Made by a program: the position numbers and the translations under genes. A DNA stretch of 64,000 nucleotides from a virus: positions 186,001-250,000 of the IMG/VR virus record IMGVR_UViG_3300029983_000007; one strand, given 5' to 3'. Numbering within the stretch: position 1 is the first letter of the stretch; every line of letters begins with the position of its first letter. The notes beneath the pieces are model-generated. The model saw only the letters and a list, made by a program, of their open reading frames with translations. It was not told the origin of the DNA and made no database searches. Positions 1-8,607 of the stretch are shown one piece after another.

Positions 1-46
1 ATTATTCATTATAGATATTATTGGTTTTTTACAATAATATAAATCA

Positions 47-346
47 TCAATCTTTGGATTCATTATCTAAATCACTTTTTAAATAATTAGCTAATCTTTG
101 AATTTTATATGCATCATCAGGATTAAAAATAAATTCATCAAATGCTCCATATTTGCACCTATATCCAAATATATATTTAACTCCGTGTTTTAATCTACTC
201 CAAAATGAACCTCTATTTAAAAGTACATGAGCATAGCACATTGGATAACTTTTACCAGTTTCATTTGTATCTTCATCATATAAGAACACAATTTGATGAT
301 CTGTTGAATGACAACTACAAATTAATATATCTTCTTTCTTTTTCAT
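47..346 (-). CDS. hypothetical protein, 99 aa
   Basis: Unrecognised small protein. It has two Cys near the start (ICSCH), a basic middle (WSRLKHGVKYIFGYRCKYG) and an acidic end. It is last in a minus-strand operon whose upstream gene overlaps it by ATGA, so the start at 346 is well supported. No tag A or B is visible and no function can be assigned. Confidence 0.7.
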   Translation of the reverse strand: MKKKEDILICSCHSTDHQIVFLYDEDTNETGKSYPMCYAHVLLNRGSFWSRLKHGVKYIFGYRCKYGAFDEFIFNPDDAYKIQRLANYLKSDLDNESKD

Positions 347-513
347 AATTTAATATTTTTTTTTAATAATTCTTCTAACTCGTTTATAGTATTTTCACAT
401 AATATAGTTTGTTCTCTTACTCTAAATCCTCTTGTCCACGAGTATTTTTTGTCTGTTAAATGTAATTGTTCTTTTCTTAATTCAATTAATCTATTTTCAA
501 TCAATTCTTCCAT
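343..513 (-). CDS. hypothetical protein, 56 aa
   Basis: Small ORF (MEELIENRLIELRKEQ...), mostly predicted helical, ending in ELLKKNIKL. It fills the gap between its neighbours exactly: its stop overlaps the start of the next gene by ATGA and its start lies inside the end of the preceding gene. The junction geometry is the main support. Function unknown. Confidence 0.65.
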   Translation of the reverse strand: MEELIENRLIELRKEQLHLTDKKYSWTRGFRVREQTILCENTINELEELLKKNIKL

Positions 514-811
514 TATTTAATTTTTCTAATTTTCTTTTTCTATATCCTTGATGATCACTAAAATATTCAGAAAATAGATTGTTTTTTCTATCTGTTTCAA
601 GCCAAAATGCATACTTATCATCATCAGTATAATTTATTGATATTATAACTTCATCTGATTTGCTATCATTGTACATAGTTTTAGTAGCAGATTTTGTGTG
701 ATTAACAGTGTATATGTTATTTTCTTTGAATATTAATTTTTCATCAGATTTTCTATATACATCTTTTGTACAATAAACTTTATCTCCTGCGTTTAGTATT
801 TTTACTGACAT
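497..811 (-). CDS. small tag-B protein of the GDK family, 104 aa
   Basis: Begins with the family signature GDKVYCTKDVYR, followed by a beta-rich middle and the tag B end (YRKRKLEKLN). It matches the proteins of the 5-8.8 kb array in layout: a short GDK strand, aromatic-rich strands, an xEYF segment and a basic C-terminus. A small SH3-like barrel is plausible but not shown. It overlaps the next gene upstream by 10 nt. Confidence 0.75.
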   Translation of the reverse strand: MSVKILNAGDKVYCTKDVYRKSDEKLIFKENNIYTVNHTKSATKTMYNDSKSDEVIISINYTDDDKYAFWLETDRKNNLFSEYFSDHQGYRKRKLEKLNNGRID

Positions 812-1077
812 TCTATAAATAATTTTTCTAATTTCATTTTTCTATATTCTTTTATGCTCATAAAATATTCATAATAATTCCATCCATATGCATTTTTTAG
901 ATTAAGAGTATAAAAAAACCCATTACTTTCAATTGAAACTAAACTTTCTATACCTTTCTGCTTATACACAAAATGAACAATGTATACATTGTTCATTTTC
1001 ATGACTAATGTATTATCAAAATCATAAAAATCATTTATGCAATAAACTTTATCTCCTTGCTTTGGTATTAACTTCAT
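802..1077 (-). CDS. small tag-B protein of the GDK family, 91 aa
   Basis: Paralogue of its downstream neighbour: GDKVYCINDFYDF at the start, YEYFMSIKEYRKMKLEKL at the end. The N-terminal half is beta-rich with Val, Tyr and Phe. It overlaps the upstream gene by ATGA, which fixes the start at 1077. No catalytic motif is visible. Confidence 0.78.
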   Translation of the reverse strand: MKLIPKQGDKVYCINDFYDFDNTLVMKMNNVYIVHFVYKQKGIESLVSIESNGFFYTLNLKNAYGWNYYEYFMSIKEYRKMKLEKLFIECQ

Positions 1078-1400
1078 TGTTTCAATATATTTAATAATTT
1101 TCTTTTTCTTTTTTTACTAATCCATTTATTTCTATTAAAATCAAATACATTTTTTATAATATTGTCACTTGGATTATTTGTGACAGTTTTGCATTCTTTT
1201 AAATCAATCCAACAATGTGATATTCCATCTTCTGAAACATAACCATAAAAACCAGGTAGATAACAACGAGTATCATGATCTGGTATATCATATTCAGTAA
1301 TCAATTTAAATTCTTGAACCTTACCAATAGGTTCAACTGTTGAATTGAATGTAAAGTGAATAATATTACAATCTTTTATCCATTCTTCTATTTCTGTCAT
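1074..1400 (-). CDS. small tag-B-like protein, 108 aa
   Basis: Not clearly a GDK-family member, but it ends with a basic tag B-like stretch (KKRKRKLLNILKQ). The body contains YLPGFYGYVSEDG and three Cys. It lies 32 nt downstream of an RHH gene in the same direction, an RHH-plus-tag-B pairing seen again at 26.7 kb. Confidence 0.7.
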   Translation of the reverse strand: MTEIEEWIKDCNIIHFTFNSTVEPIGKVQEFKLITEYDIPDHDTRCYLPGFYGYVSEDGISHCWIDLKECKTVTNNPSDNIIKNVFDFNRNKWISKKRKRKLLNILKQ

Positions 1401-1432
1401 ACTATATAAAGTTAATTAAAAATAATGAGATT

Positions 1433-1609
1433 TTACTCATTATTATCATTTTTTTTGTTATCTTTGTTTATTAAGTATGTAATATATTCTGATTTTGATA
1501 AATTATTTTCAATTAAATAAGTTTCTAATTTTTCATTTAACTCTTTGTCAATAGTAATACTCATCGTTGTTTTTTTATTTTCCTTTTTTGGTCTACCTAC
1601 GTCTGACAT
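1433..1609 (-). CDS. ribbon-helix-helix (RHH/CopG-type) protein, 58 aa
   Basis: Basic start (GRPKKENKKT), then an RHH pattern: strand TMSITIDKELNEKLETYL, helix, and SKSEYITYLINK. RHH proteins are dimeric DNA binders, often autoregulators or antitoxins. It is divergent from the RHH gene at 1689 across about 80 bp of AT-rich DNA, a natural place for a shared operator. Start chosen as the first ATG with a complete RHH fold. Confidence 0.8.
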   Translation of the reverse strand: MSDVGRPKKENKKTTMSITIDKELNEKLETYLIENNLSKSEYITYLINKDNKKNDNNE

Positions 1610-1688
1610 ATTGTTTTTTATTTTTATAGTAAAATAGAAAAAAATGGTTTATTTTTATTTATATATAACAATAAAATAACAATTTAAT

Positions 1689-1853
1689 ATGAAGAAAATT
1701 AAAACTAAAGTAGCAATATCAATCGCAATAGATAAAGGAATGAATGAATATCTATCAGAAAACTTTGAAAATAAGTCAAAATATATTGAGCATTTGATAT
1801 ATAAAGATTTAGTTGAAAATAATATAATAGAAGAAAATAAATATAAAATGTAA
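1689..1853 (+). CDS. RHH protein preceding an endonuclease gene, 54 aa
   Basis: Short RHH-like protein: KTKVAISIAIDKGMNEYL, then KSKYIEHLIYKDLV. Its TAA stop overlaps the ATG of the endonuclease-like gene (TAATG), so the two are probably translationally coupled. The same arrangement occurs at 26353-26535 in front of the second endonuclease-like gene, which suggests the RHH protein controls the endonuclease. Confidence 0.75.
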   Translation: MKKIKTKVAISIAIDKGMNEYLSENFENKSKYIEHLIYKDLVENNIIEENKYKM

Positions 1854-3151
1854 TGGGTAAAAAATCAAAAAATGATGTTTTTATTAAAAAGGCAATAGAG
1901 GTACATGGTAATAAATATGACTATAGTTTAGTAGAATATAAACATAATCAAACAAATGTTGAAATTGTGTGTAATGATTGCGGATATAAGTTTCTAAGGA
2001 CTCCACATTATCATCTAAAAAGAAATATTAACAATGGTTGTAAAAATTGTTATTCATTAGCAAGAATATTAACTACTGATATCTTTATTGAAAAAGCAAT
2101 AGAGGTACATGGGAATAAATATGATTATTCTTTAGTTAAATATGAAAAATCGAAGACTAAAATTAAAATTATTTGTCCAATTCACGGAGAGTTTGAACAA
2201 ATACCGAATTCTCATTTATCTGGACATGGGTGCGACAAATGTGGAAGTTTTTCGACAACATATAATTTTATAATAACAGCAAAAGAAATTCATTGTGGTA
2301 AGTATGATTATTCTTTAGTTAATTATATAGATAATAAAACTAAAGTAAAAATTATTTGTCCAACTCATGGTATATTTGAACAAACTCCAGGTGGACATTT
2401 ATTTGGTAGAGGATGTGAAAAATGTGCATTTGATGGTAGAAGAATATTATTAGAAGATTTTATAAAAAGATCAAAAAAAATACATAATGATAAATACGAT
2501 TATTCTTTAGTTGAATATTGTTATTCAACGGAAAAAGTAAAAATTATTTGTCCAACTCATGGTATATTTGAACAAACTCCAAGTGGACATTTAGTAGGAA
2601 AAGGATGTTCAAAATGTAAATTTGATAAACATAGATTATCTACTGATGAATTTATAAAAAGATCAAAAAAAATACATGAAGATAAATATGATTATTCTTT
2701 AATTGATTATATAGATGTTCATAATAAAGTAAAAATTGTTTGTCCAACACATGGTATATTTGAACAAAAGGCAAATTCTCATTTACATAATCATGGATGT
2801 CCGTATTGTAATGAAAGCTTTGGAGAGAAAAAAATAAATAGTTTTTTAAAAAATAAAAAAATATCATACATCAGAGAATTCTCATTCGATGATTGTGTAG
2901 GTAAAAATAATGTTAAATTAAGATTTGATTTTTATCTTATTAAATATAATATTTGTATTGAATTTGATGGTAAACAACATTTTATTGCGCCTGAACAATG
3001 GGGAGGAGATGAATATTTATTACATTCTAAAAAATTAGATAAAATAAAAAATGAATATTGTAAAAATAACAATATTCATTTATTAAGGATAAAATATACA
3101 AAAATTAATTATATTGATATAATATTATCTAGACTTTTAAAACTTTTATAG
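1853..3151 (+). CDS. homing-endonuclease-like protein with five zinc-ribbon-type repeats and a PD-(D/E)XK/Vsr-like end
   Basis: 432 aa. Residues about 10-335 hold five copies of a 60-residue unit containing KYDYSLVxY, KIICPTHGIFEQ and GCxxC, a zinc-binding repeat of the type found in phage endonucleases (DUF723-like, from memory). The C-terminal 90 residues carry RFDFYL (about 357) and IEFDGKQHF (about 369), as in Vsr/PD-(D/E)XK nucleases. It probably cleaves DNA and spreads as a selfish gene. Repeats 4 and 5 are close to each other at nucleotide level, pointing to internal duplication. It converges with the helicase gene and overlaps its end by 23 nt. Confidence 0.8.
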   Translation: MGKKSKNDVFIKKAIEVHGNKYDYSLVEYKHNQTNVEIVCNDCGYKFLRTPHYHLKRNINNGCKNCYSLARILTTDIFIEKAIEVHGNKYDYSLVKYEKSKTKIKIICPIHGEFEQIPNSHLSGHGCDKCGSFSTTYNFIITAKEIHCGKYDYSLVNYIDNKTKVKIICPTHGIFEQTPGGHLFGRGCEKCAFDGRRILLEDFIKRSKKIHNDKYDYSLVEYCYSTEKVKIICPTHGIFEQTPSGHLVGKGCSKCKFDKHRLSTDEFIKRSKKIHEDKYDYSLIDYIDVHNKVKIVCPTHGIFEQKANSHLHNHGCPYCNESFGEKKINSFLKNKKISYIREFSFDDCVGKNNVKLRFDFYLIKYNICIEFDGKQHFIAPEQWGGDEYLLHSKKLDKIKNEYCKNNNIHLLRIKYTKINYIDIILSRLLKLL

Positions 3152-4763
3152 AATTAATAAAGTGATTAGGTAATATATTAGAATTATATTTCAATAAATC
3201 AGAAAAATTTGAATCTAATATGAAAGTTTGACAATAATCAGTTTCACTGCGAATTCCGCGGCCAACTTCTTGAATTGTGTTAACACAGGCATTCCAGGCA
3301 TACCATTCAGGCTTAATTTTTTGTCTAGCTTTAATTTTTTTAGAACCAAGATTTGCGAAACTAATTTTTAGCACTATTTGAAAACGAGCTAACTCATCGT
3401 CTAATGAAATTCCTTCCATCATTGATGGACTGACTAAAACTGTTGCAGTTGTGCTTGTTAAATGTTTTTCAAGTATTTCATTTCTATCTTCAGTTGTATG
3501 AAATAATAGTCTTTCGTCCATAATGGTTTCTTTTAACCATTCTGTTATTTCATAATTTGATGTGTGAATTATACCTTTTTTATCTTTATATTTTGCTAAT
3601 ATTTTTTTTATCCATGGTACTTGATTTTTGAATGTCTCTTCTTTACTATAAAAAGACATCTTACCAAGCTTCATATAAAATATTGGATGATTCTTCAATT
3701 CAAACGGAGATTCAACTTCATAATAGCTTGTTAAATCTTCATCCAGTCCATTAATGAAACCAAACATCTTAGGATCCAATATTGTTGCAGACATGAAAAT
3801 TATATGATCATATTTTGACCAAACATATTCATTAAGGTACTCATATACTAATATATGTTCAGTTACCAACTCTATCCCACTATAATTCTTTTCAGTTTTA
3901 GATTTATTGATATCAAGAACTACATTATCAGGATCATTTTTATATGACTCAAATAAATGTTTAAACGCCAACAATTTACTATCAATATTTTGTAAATATT
4001 TAGATAATTCAACTTTCTGTTTTTGTTTTGATGAACCAGCAATATCTGACTCAAATTGTGTTCTTTTTTTCTCTAACATTGGAATTAACTTTCTTTCTAA
4101 AAATTCTAAATATTTGTCTAAAAATTTAATTTTTGATATATATTTACTATCAATTTCATCAATTTCTTTTAAACCAAATCCGCATTTTTTTAATGTTTTT
4201 GAACTTAATTTTGATGATAAGTAGGATGAGAATGTTTCTTCGAAGGATTGACATTCATCAATTATAAGTACATTACCATCTCTTCGTTTTAGTGTTTCTG
4301 TTTGAAATAATGATAATGTGTCAAATAGATGAAAATTTGTTAAGCCAATATCTCCAGATATCCATGAATTTTTTGCAATATCATATGGACATGCATCACA
4401 ATGTTTTTTCATTATTGTACATAATTCTTTAGCTGTACCACAATCGCAATCAAAATCTTTACAATAATAGTTAGATTTGCCCTTGTAATTGTTAATAAAC
4501 GGAAAATCTTTTATGTACTGATCTTGAAGAATCTTAGAACCTGTCAAAACGTCGAATTTTGCATCAGTATTCACAAATCCCCTATACCAATTTGCAAACA
4601 TCATAACAAGAAACGATTTTCCTGTTCCAGTAGGTAAGTTGCTCAATATGAATCTTTTGCCATTAGTTATACTGTCTTTCATGAAGTTTAATGCCTCAAC
4701 TTGATACGTTTTTGGTTCATATTTCAGAGGGAAAAAAACTTTTTTATCGTCTACTTTAATCAT
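3129..4763 (-). CDS. DinG/XPD-like SF2 DNA helicase
   Basis: 544 aa. Walker A LPTGTGKS (43-50), Walker B variant DECQ (about 170), MSATIL (motif III) and QEVGRGIRSETD (motif VI) define an SF2 helicase. Between motifs Ia and II there is a Cys cluster (YYCKDFDCDC, then C and CDACPYD) where XPD and DinG relatives hold a 4Fe-4S cluster, so 5'-3' unwinding is likely. It stands alone on the minus strand; a role in phage replication or recombination is inferred. Ends with TAG. Confidence 0.87.
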   Translation of the reverse strand: MIKVDDKKVFFPLKYEPKTYQVEALNFMKDSITNGKRFILSNLPTGTGKSFLVMMFANWYRGFVNTDAKFDVLTGSKILQDQYIKDFPFINNYKGKSNYYCKDFDCDCGTAKELCTIMKKHCDACPYDIAKNSWISGDIGLTNFHLFDTLSLFQTETLKRRDGNVLIIDECQSFEETFSSYLSSKLSSKTLKKCGFGLKEIDEIDSKYISKIKFLDKYLEFLERKLIPMLEKKRTQFESDIAGSSKQKQKVELSKYLQNIDSKLLAFKHLFESYKNDPDNVVLDINKSKTEKNYSGIELVTEHILVYEYLNEYVWSKYDHIIFMSATILDPKMFGFINGLDEDLTSYYEVESPFELKNHPIFYMKLGKMSFYSKEETFKNQVPWIKKILAKYKDKKGIIHTSNYEITEWLKETIMDERLLFHTTEDRNEILEKHLTSTTATVLVSPSMMEGISLDDELARFQIVLKISFANLGSKKIKARQKIKPEWYAWNACVNTIQEVGRGIRSETDYCQTFILDSNFSDLLKYNSNILPNHFINSIKVLKV

Positions 4764-4844
4764 TTAAAGATATTTTTATTTAGTATAGGTGATTTCATGA
4801 TAATTGTTTTTGAAACTTTATAATAATTTGTATTTATAATAGCA

Positions 4845-4976
4845 ATGAAAGAACAAAAAAAGCTTATTGATATAAAGTCGAAAAAGAAGTTGATTTCAGT
4901 AACTGAAAAAACATATGTTGGTTTTGATGTTATAGAATTTAAAAGTGGTAAATATTATAAATTGAAATATGAATGA
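4845..4976 (+). CDS. small hypothetical protein, 43 aa, head of the paralogue array
   Basis: Short Lys-rich ORF (MKEQKKLIDIKSKKKL... GKYYKLKYE) whose last codons overlap the ATG of the first array gene by 8 nt, one of the overlap sizes used throughout the array. Support is positional; function unknown. Confidence 0.5.
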   Translation: MKEQKKLIDIKSKKKLISVTEKTYVGFDVIEFKSGKYYKLKYE

Positions 4977-5220
4977 TAATAGATATTATTGTAAAAAAAA
5001 TTATTATAATAACTTCACAAAAGGATGTTATTATGATATTTGGATAGATCATAACAAGGATTCAAGTTATCTAATAAATTGGATAAATAATAATGTTTAT
5101 AATGTAAACACCATCTATGTTATATATGGATCTGAAATGGATAAAAATTTTAATAGCTATTTTATATTAGCTACTATTCATGATAGAAAAATAAAATTAA
5201 AAATATTAAATGAAGACTAA
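4969..5220 (+). CDS. array protein 1 (GDK family, divergent), 83 aa
   Basis: Keeps RYYCKKNYYNN...GCYYDIW in place of the usual GDKLLCK start and ends IHDRKIKLKIL (tag B). Tyr/Asn-rich. Closest to array protein 2, with which it shares the segment YFILATIHDRKIKL. Probably the most diverged pair of the array. Confidence 0.7.
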   Translation: MNDNRYYCKKNYYNNFTKGCYYDIWIDHNKDSSYLINWINNNVYNVNTIYVIYGSEMDKNFNSYFILATIHDRKIKLKILNED

Positions 5221-5452
5221 AAAATATTATTGTAAAAAATCATACGATAGCATTACTATAGGTAATTATTATGATTGTGGAACATCAACTAATGATTTAA
5301 TTTATGAAATTTCTGGAAAAAACAAAAAAGGTTTTGACTTTAATATGATATATGACAATAAATCTGATATTTATAAATATTTTAATGATTATTTAATATT
5401 AGCTATTATTCACGACAGAAAAATAAAACTAGAAAAAATTAGGTTATCTTAA
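5210..5452 (+). CDS. array protein 2 (GDK family, divergent), 80 aa
   Basis: Shares its C-terminal half with array protein 1 (YLILAIIHDRKIKLEKI). The start KYYCKKSYDSITIGNYYDC is the diverged counterpart of the GDKLLCKxDY signature. A 40-nt gap follows, the only real gap inside the array. Confidence 0.7.
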   Translation: MKTKKYYCKKSYDSITIGNYYDCGTSTNDLIYEISGKNKKGFDFNMIYDNKSDIYKYFNDYLILAIIHDRKIKLEKIRLS

Positions 5453-5494
5453 TTTTTTTCATTATCTTAGTATTACAAAATATTAAATTTAAAA

Positions 5495-5767
5495 ATGGAT
5501 CAAAATATTAAAATAGGTGACAAATTTTTATGTAAAATGAATTATTGTTATATAATATTACAAAAATTTCATGAAGGTGTAGAATATGAAGTATATGATA
5601 TAAAAAAAATAGACAATGGCTGCGGTTTTTATTATTATTCCTATTCAATGATAGATAATGTTGACTTTAAGTTGTTATATGTGATTGAGTATGAATTAAA
5701 TAATATATTTTACTCTGGTAAAGAAATGAGAAAAATTAAATTAGAAAAATTGAATGAAAAATCATAA
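5495..5767 (+). CDS. array protein 3 (GDK family), 90 aa
   Basis: First canonical copy: IKIGDKFLCKMNYCY, then a Tyr-rich middle, then FYSGKEMRKIKLEKLNEKS. The next gene starts 14 nt before its stop, inside the codons for LNEKS. Confidence 0.8.
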   Translation: MDQNIKIGDKFLCKMNYCYIILQKFHEGVEYEVYDIKKIDNGCGFYYYSYSMIDNVDFKLLYVIEYELNNIFYSGKEMRKIKLEKLNEKS

Positions 5768-5999
5768 TATTAAAATTGGTGATAAGTTATTATGTAAAGA
5801 TGATTGTTGGATTCCTAATATATGCTATCATAAAGGTAGAGAATATGAAGTATTTGATTTAAATAATTATTCGTACGTAATAATAGATAGAATTAACAAT
5901 GAGAGATTATTTATTGATGAATCAGAATTAAATTTAGTTTTTTATACTAATCAAGAAATGAGAAAAATTAAATTAGAAAAATTAAATGAAAAAATATAA
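5754..5999 (+). CDS. array protein 4 (GDK family), 81 aa
   Basis: Nearest relative of array protein 3 (GREYEVFDLNNYSYVIIDR; FYTNQEMRKIKLEKLNEK), suggesting a fairly recent duplication. 14-nt overlaps on both sides. Confidence 0.8.
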   Translation: MKNHNIKIGDKLLCKDDCWIPNICYHKGREYEVFDLNNYSYVIIDRINNERLFIDESELNLVFYTNQEMRKIKLEKLNEKI

Positions 6000-6264
6000 T
6001 CTTAAAATAGGTGACATATTGTTATGTAAAAAAGATTATATTTATAGTAAAATCTCTTTTAGTATAAATAAAAAATATGAAATAATTCAAATTGTTTATA
6101 ACTCGCTTGAAAATAACAATAATTCGGTTTACTATTATGTATATGACGATAATAATAGTAGCATAGAAATTAGAAATGATGAAGATATGAATAGATATTT
6201 TTACACTAACCAAGAAGTCAGAAATATGAAATTAAAAAAAATTTATGAAGAATCAGAATCTTAA
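5986..6264 (+). CDS. array protein 5 (GDK family), 92 aa
   Basis: LKIGDILLCKKDYIYSK start, FYTNQEVRNMKLKKIYEESES end. The longer C-terminus produces a 20-nt overlap with the next gene. The segment YTNQEVRNMKLKK is shared almost unchanged with copies at 6799 and 7046. Confidence 0.8.
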   Translation: MKKYNLKIGDILLCKKDYIYSKISFSINKKYEIIQIVYNSLENNNNSVYYYVYDDNNSSIEIRNDEDMNRYFYTNQEVRNMKLKKIYEESES

Positions 6265-6550
6265 TATTGGTGATAAATTATTATGTAAAAATTATTTAAA
6301 AACAGAATATTCTAGTTTAATAGAAGGTGATTATTATTTATTAGTTGATTTTGAGATATTTAATCATGAAGAATATTGTGATGTTAATTATACATTTTAT
6401 GATGAATATAATTATGATGATTATGTATATTATATAGATGATAATAATCATCACTCGTTTTCAATATTAGATGAAAAAGATTTATATAAGTATTTTTATA
6501 AAAAAAATGAGATTAGAAATATGAAATTAGAGAAATTAAAAAATGTTTAA
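6245..6550 (+). CDS. array protein 6 (GDK family), 101 aa
   Basis: Longest array copy: LNIGDKLLCKNYLK start, an expanded acidic Tyr/Asp-rich middle (YDEYNYDDYVYYIDD), and EIRNMKLEKLKNV. The short C-terminus gives an 8-nt overlap. Confidence 0.8.
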   Translation: MKNQNLNIGDKLLCKNYLKTEYSSLIEGDYYLLVDFEIFNHEEYCDVNYTFYDEYNYDDYVYYIDDNNHHSFSILDEKDLYKYFYKKNEIRNMKLEKLKNV

Positions 6551-6806
6551 GCAGAATCTTAAAATTGGTGATAAGTTGTTATGTAAGATAGATTATTGGA
6601 CAACAAAAATTTATTTTTTTGAAGGTAGAGAATATAATATATGTGACATAGAAATTGATTATGCAGATGAGAATGATTATGCATATTTTATAATGGATGA
6701 GAATAAAAACCGTGTGTTATTTATGATATTAGATGATTTAGATTCTTTTTTTTATACTAAGAAAGAAGTTAGAAATATCAAAATAAAAAAATTGAAAAAT
6801 GCATAA
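6543..6806 (+). CDS. array protein 7 (GDK family), 87 aa
   Basis: LKIGDKLLCKIDYW...FFEGREYNICDIEID...FYTKKEVRNIKIKKLKNA. All family landmarks are present. 8-nt overlap with the interrupted copy that follows. Confidence 0.8.
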   Translation: MFKQNLKIGDKLLCKIDYWTTKIYFFEGREYNICDIEIDYADENDYAYFIMDENKNRVLFMILDDLDSFFYTKKEVRNIKIKKLKNA

Positions 6807-7065
6807 TATTAAATTTAAAATAGGAGAAAGAATATTATGTAAATGCATTTTGCATCAAAACTTCGAATATTTTATGTTAAATAAATATTACACAATTTAT
6901 TCAATTGAAGTGTCAACCATAGGTAATTCATATTATCATATGACATTATAAAATAGCGATTTGCAGTCTATTTGTTCAGATGAATCTGTTTATAATTATT
7001 TTTATACTAACCAAGAAGTCAGGAATATGAAATTGAAAAAATTAAATGAAGAATCAAAATCTTAA
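6799..7065 (+). pseudogene. array copy 8, interrupted by an in-frame TAA
   Basis: The frame starts at ATG 6799 (FKIGERILCKCIL), hits TAA at 6949-6951, and continues in the same frame to FYTNQEVRNMKLKKLNEESKS ending at 7065. Length and both junctions (8 nt and 20 nt) are those of an intact copy, so a single nonsense change is the simplest reading. The upstream 50-codon piece could still be made. A sequencing error cannot be excluded. Confidence 0.8.
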
Positions 7066-7324
7066 TAAAGGAGATAAAATATTATGTAAGAATGATATAC
7101 ATAATTCAAGAATTAATTTTACAAAAGGAATAGAATATTATATTGTAGCTATAGAACATAAAAATGATAATTATGATGATGATGGTAGTAATTATTACTA
7201 TTATATATCTGATGATAACTCTCAAATAATAGTTAGTGAAAATGAAAGATTATTTTATAATTATTTTTATACTAACCAAGAAGTCAGGAATATGAAATTA
7301 AAAAAAATAAATGATGATAAATAA
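7046..7324 (+). CDS. array protein 9 (GDK family), 92 aa
   Basis: LNKGDKILCKNDIHNSR...FYTNQEVRNMKLKKINDDK. The middle (DDDGSNYYYYISDDNSQ) is typical of the family's acidic, Tyr-rich third. 14-nt overlap with the next gene. Confidence 0.8.
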   Translation: MKNQNLNKGDKILCKNDIHNSRINFTKGIEYYIVAIEHKNDNYDDDGSNYYYYISDDNSQIIVSENERLFYNYFYTNQEVRNMKLKKINDDK

Positions 7325-7583
7325 TTTTAAAGTTGGTGATAAGTTATTATGTAAAAAAGATTATATTACAAAATATTCAAGGTATAAAAAAAACAAATAT
7401 TATTATATTGAAGATATTGATGATCCTGTTTATGATTATGAAGAATATTCATATTATATAAATGATGATAATAATAATAATATTTATTTTTGGAAAGAAT
7501 ATGATTTATATGAATATTTTTATACTGCACAAGATGTACGAAAGCTTAAATTGAAAAATCTTTATGAAGAATCTGAATCTTAA
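7311..7583 (+). CDS. array protein 10 (GDK family), 90 aa
   Basis: FKVGDKLLCKKDYITK...YYINDDNNNNIYFWKEYDLYEYFYTAQDVRKLKLKNLYEESES. 20-nt overlap with the next gene. Confidence 0.8.
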   Translation: MMINNFKVGDKLLCKKDYITKYSRYKKNKYYYIEDIDDPVYDYEEYSYYINDDNNNNIYFWKEYDLYEYFYTAQDVRKLKLKNLYEESES

Positions 7584-7848
7584 AGTTGGTGACAAGTTAT
7601 TATGTAAAACTAACCTTTGTTCTTTGCTAGTTAATTACTTTAATAAGGATAAATATTATATTGTTTGGGATATTAAAAATTTTAAAGATTATTCTCAGAA
7701 TTGGACTTGGACTTGGTATTATATAATTGATGAAAGAGATTGTCCTTATTCTTTTAGTAAAATGGATGATGATTTATATGATATTTTTTATACTAAAAGT
7801 GAAATTAGAAAAATGAAATTGGAAAAATTGAAAAATGAAGAATATTAA
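7564..7848 (+). CDS. array protein 11 (GDK family), 94 aa
   Basis: LKVGDKLLCKTNLCSLL start; a short Trp/Thr repeat (TWTWYYI) in the middle; FYTKSEIRKMKLEKLKNEEY end. 14-nt overlap with the next gene. Confidence 0.8.
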   Translation: MKNLNLKVGDKLLCKTNLCSLLVNYFNKDKYYIVWDIKNFKDYSQNWTWTWYYIIDERDCPYSFSKMDDDLYDIFYTKSEIRKMKLEKLKNEEY

Positions 7849-8101
7849 AATAGGTGATAGATTATTATGTAAAAAAAGTCTATTTAACTCATCAATGACA
7901 TATTTTTATGCGAGAGAATATTACACTATTAATGAAATTCAATCAGAGAGTGATGGAGAATATTCATATTATATAATTGATAATAATGGCTATACTATGC
8001 CTTTTTCTTTTAATAATAACACTTTATATGCATATTTTTACACTAAACAAGAAATGAGACATATGAAATTAAAAAAAATTTATGAAGAAGCAGAATCTTA
8101 A
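7835..8101 (+). CDS. array protein 12 (GDK family), 88 aa
   Basis: IKIGDRLLCKKSLFNSS...AREYYTINEIQS...FYTKQEMRHMKLKKIYEEAES. Close to array protein 13 in the first 15 residues. 20-nt overlap. Confidence 0.8.
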   Translation: MKNIKIGDRLLCKKSLFNSSMTYFYAREYYTINEIQSESDGEYSYYIIDNNGYTMPFSFNNNTLYAYFYTKQEMRHMKLKKIYEEAES

Positions 8102-8348
8102 AATAGGTGATAGATTATTATGTAAAGAAAGTTTTTTTGATTCAGATGATCCATATTTTCATGTAGATGATTATTGTATTATTTATTATATTCAAAAGTA
8201 TGTTACTAATGAATATTATTATTATATTTCAGATGAAAATAATAAACGATATCCTTTTAGATTTAGTCCTGATTTATTATTAACGTATTTTTATACTAAA
8301 CAAGAAATTAGAAATATGAAATTAAAAAAATTAGAAAAATATGAATAA
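8082..8348 (+). CDS. array protein 13 (GDK family), 88 aa
   Basis: LKIGDRLLCKESFFDSD...YYYYISDENNKRYPF...FYTKQEIRNMKLKKLEKYE. 8-nt overlap with the next gene. Confidence 0.8.
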   Translation: MKKQNLKIGDRLLCKESFFDSDDPYFHVDDYCIIYYIQKYVTNEYYYYISDENNKRYPFRFSPDLLLTYFYTKQEIRNMKLKKLEKYE

Positions 8349-8607
8349 TTTTAATGACTATGATAACATATTATGTAAAAAAGATTTAATTGCTAATGGT
8401 CAGATATGTTTTATAAAAGATGAGTATTACATTTATCGTGAAAATTTAGGTAATGTTATTGATTTGTTTGGATGCTGTATTTATGGTGAAACTAGTGATA
8501 GATACCCATATTATTTAACTAAAAAAGATTTACTGGGTCATTTTTATACTAAAAATGAAATTAGAAAAATTAAATTGAATAAAATTTATGAAGAAGCAGA
8601 ATCTTAA
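8341..8607 (+). CDS. array protein 14 (GDK family, divergent start), 88 aa
   Basis: The GDK signature has decayed (NFNDYDNILCKKDLIANG), but the ILCKKD core and the end FYTKNEIRKIKLNKIYEEAES are intact. 20-nt overlap. Confidence 0.78.
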   Translation: MNNFNDYDNILCKKDLIANGQICFIKDEYYIYRENLGNVIDLFGCCIYGETSDRYPYYLTKKDLLGHFYTKNEIRKIKLNKIYEEAES

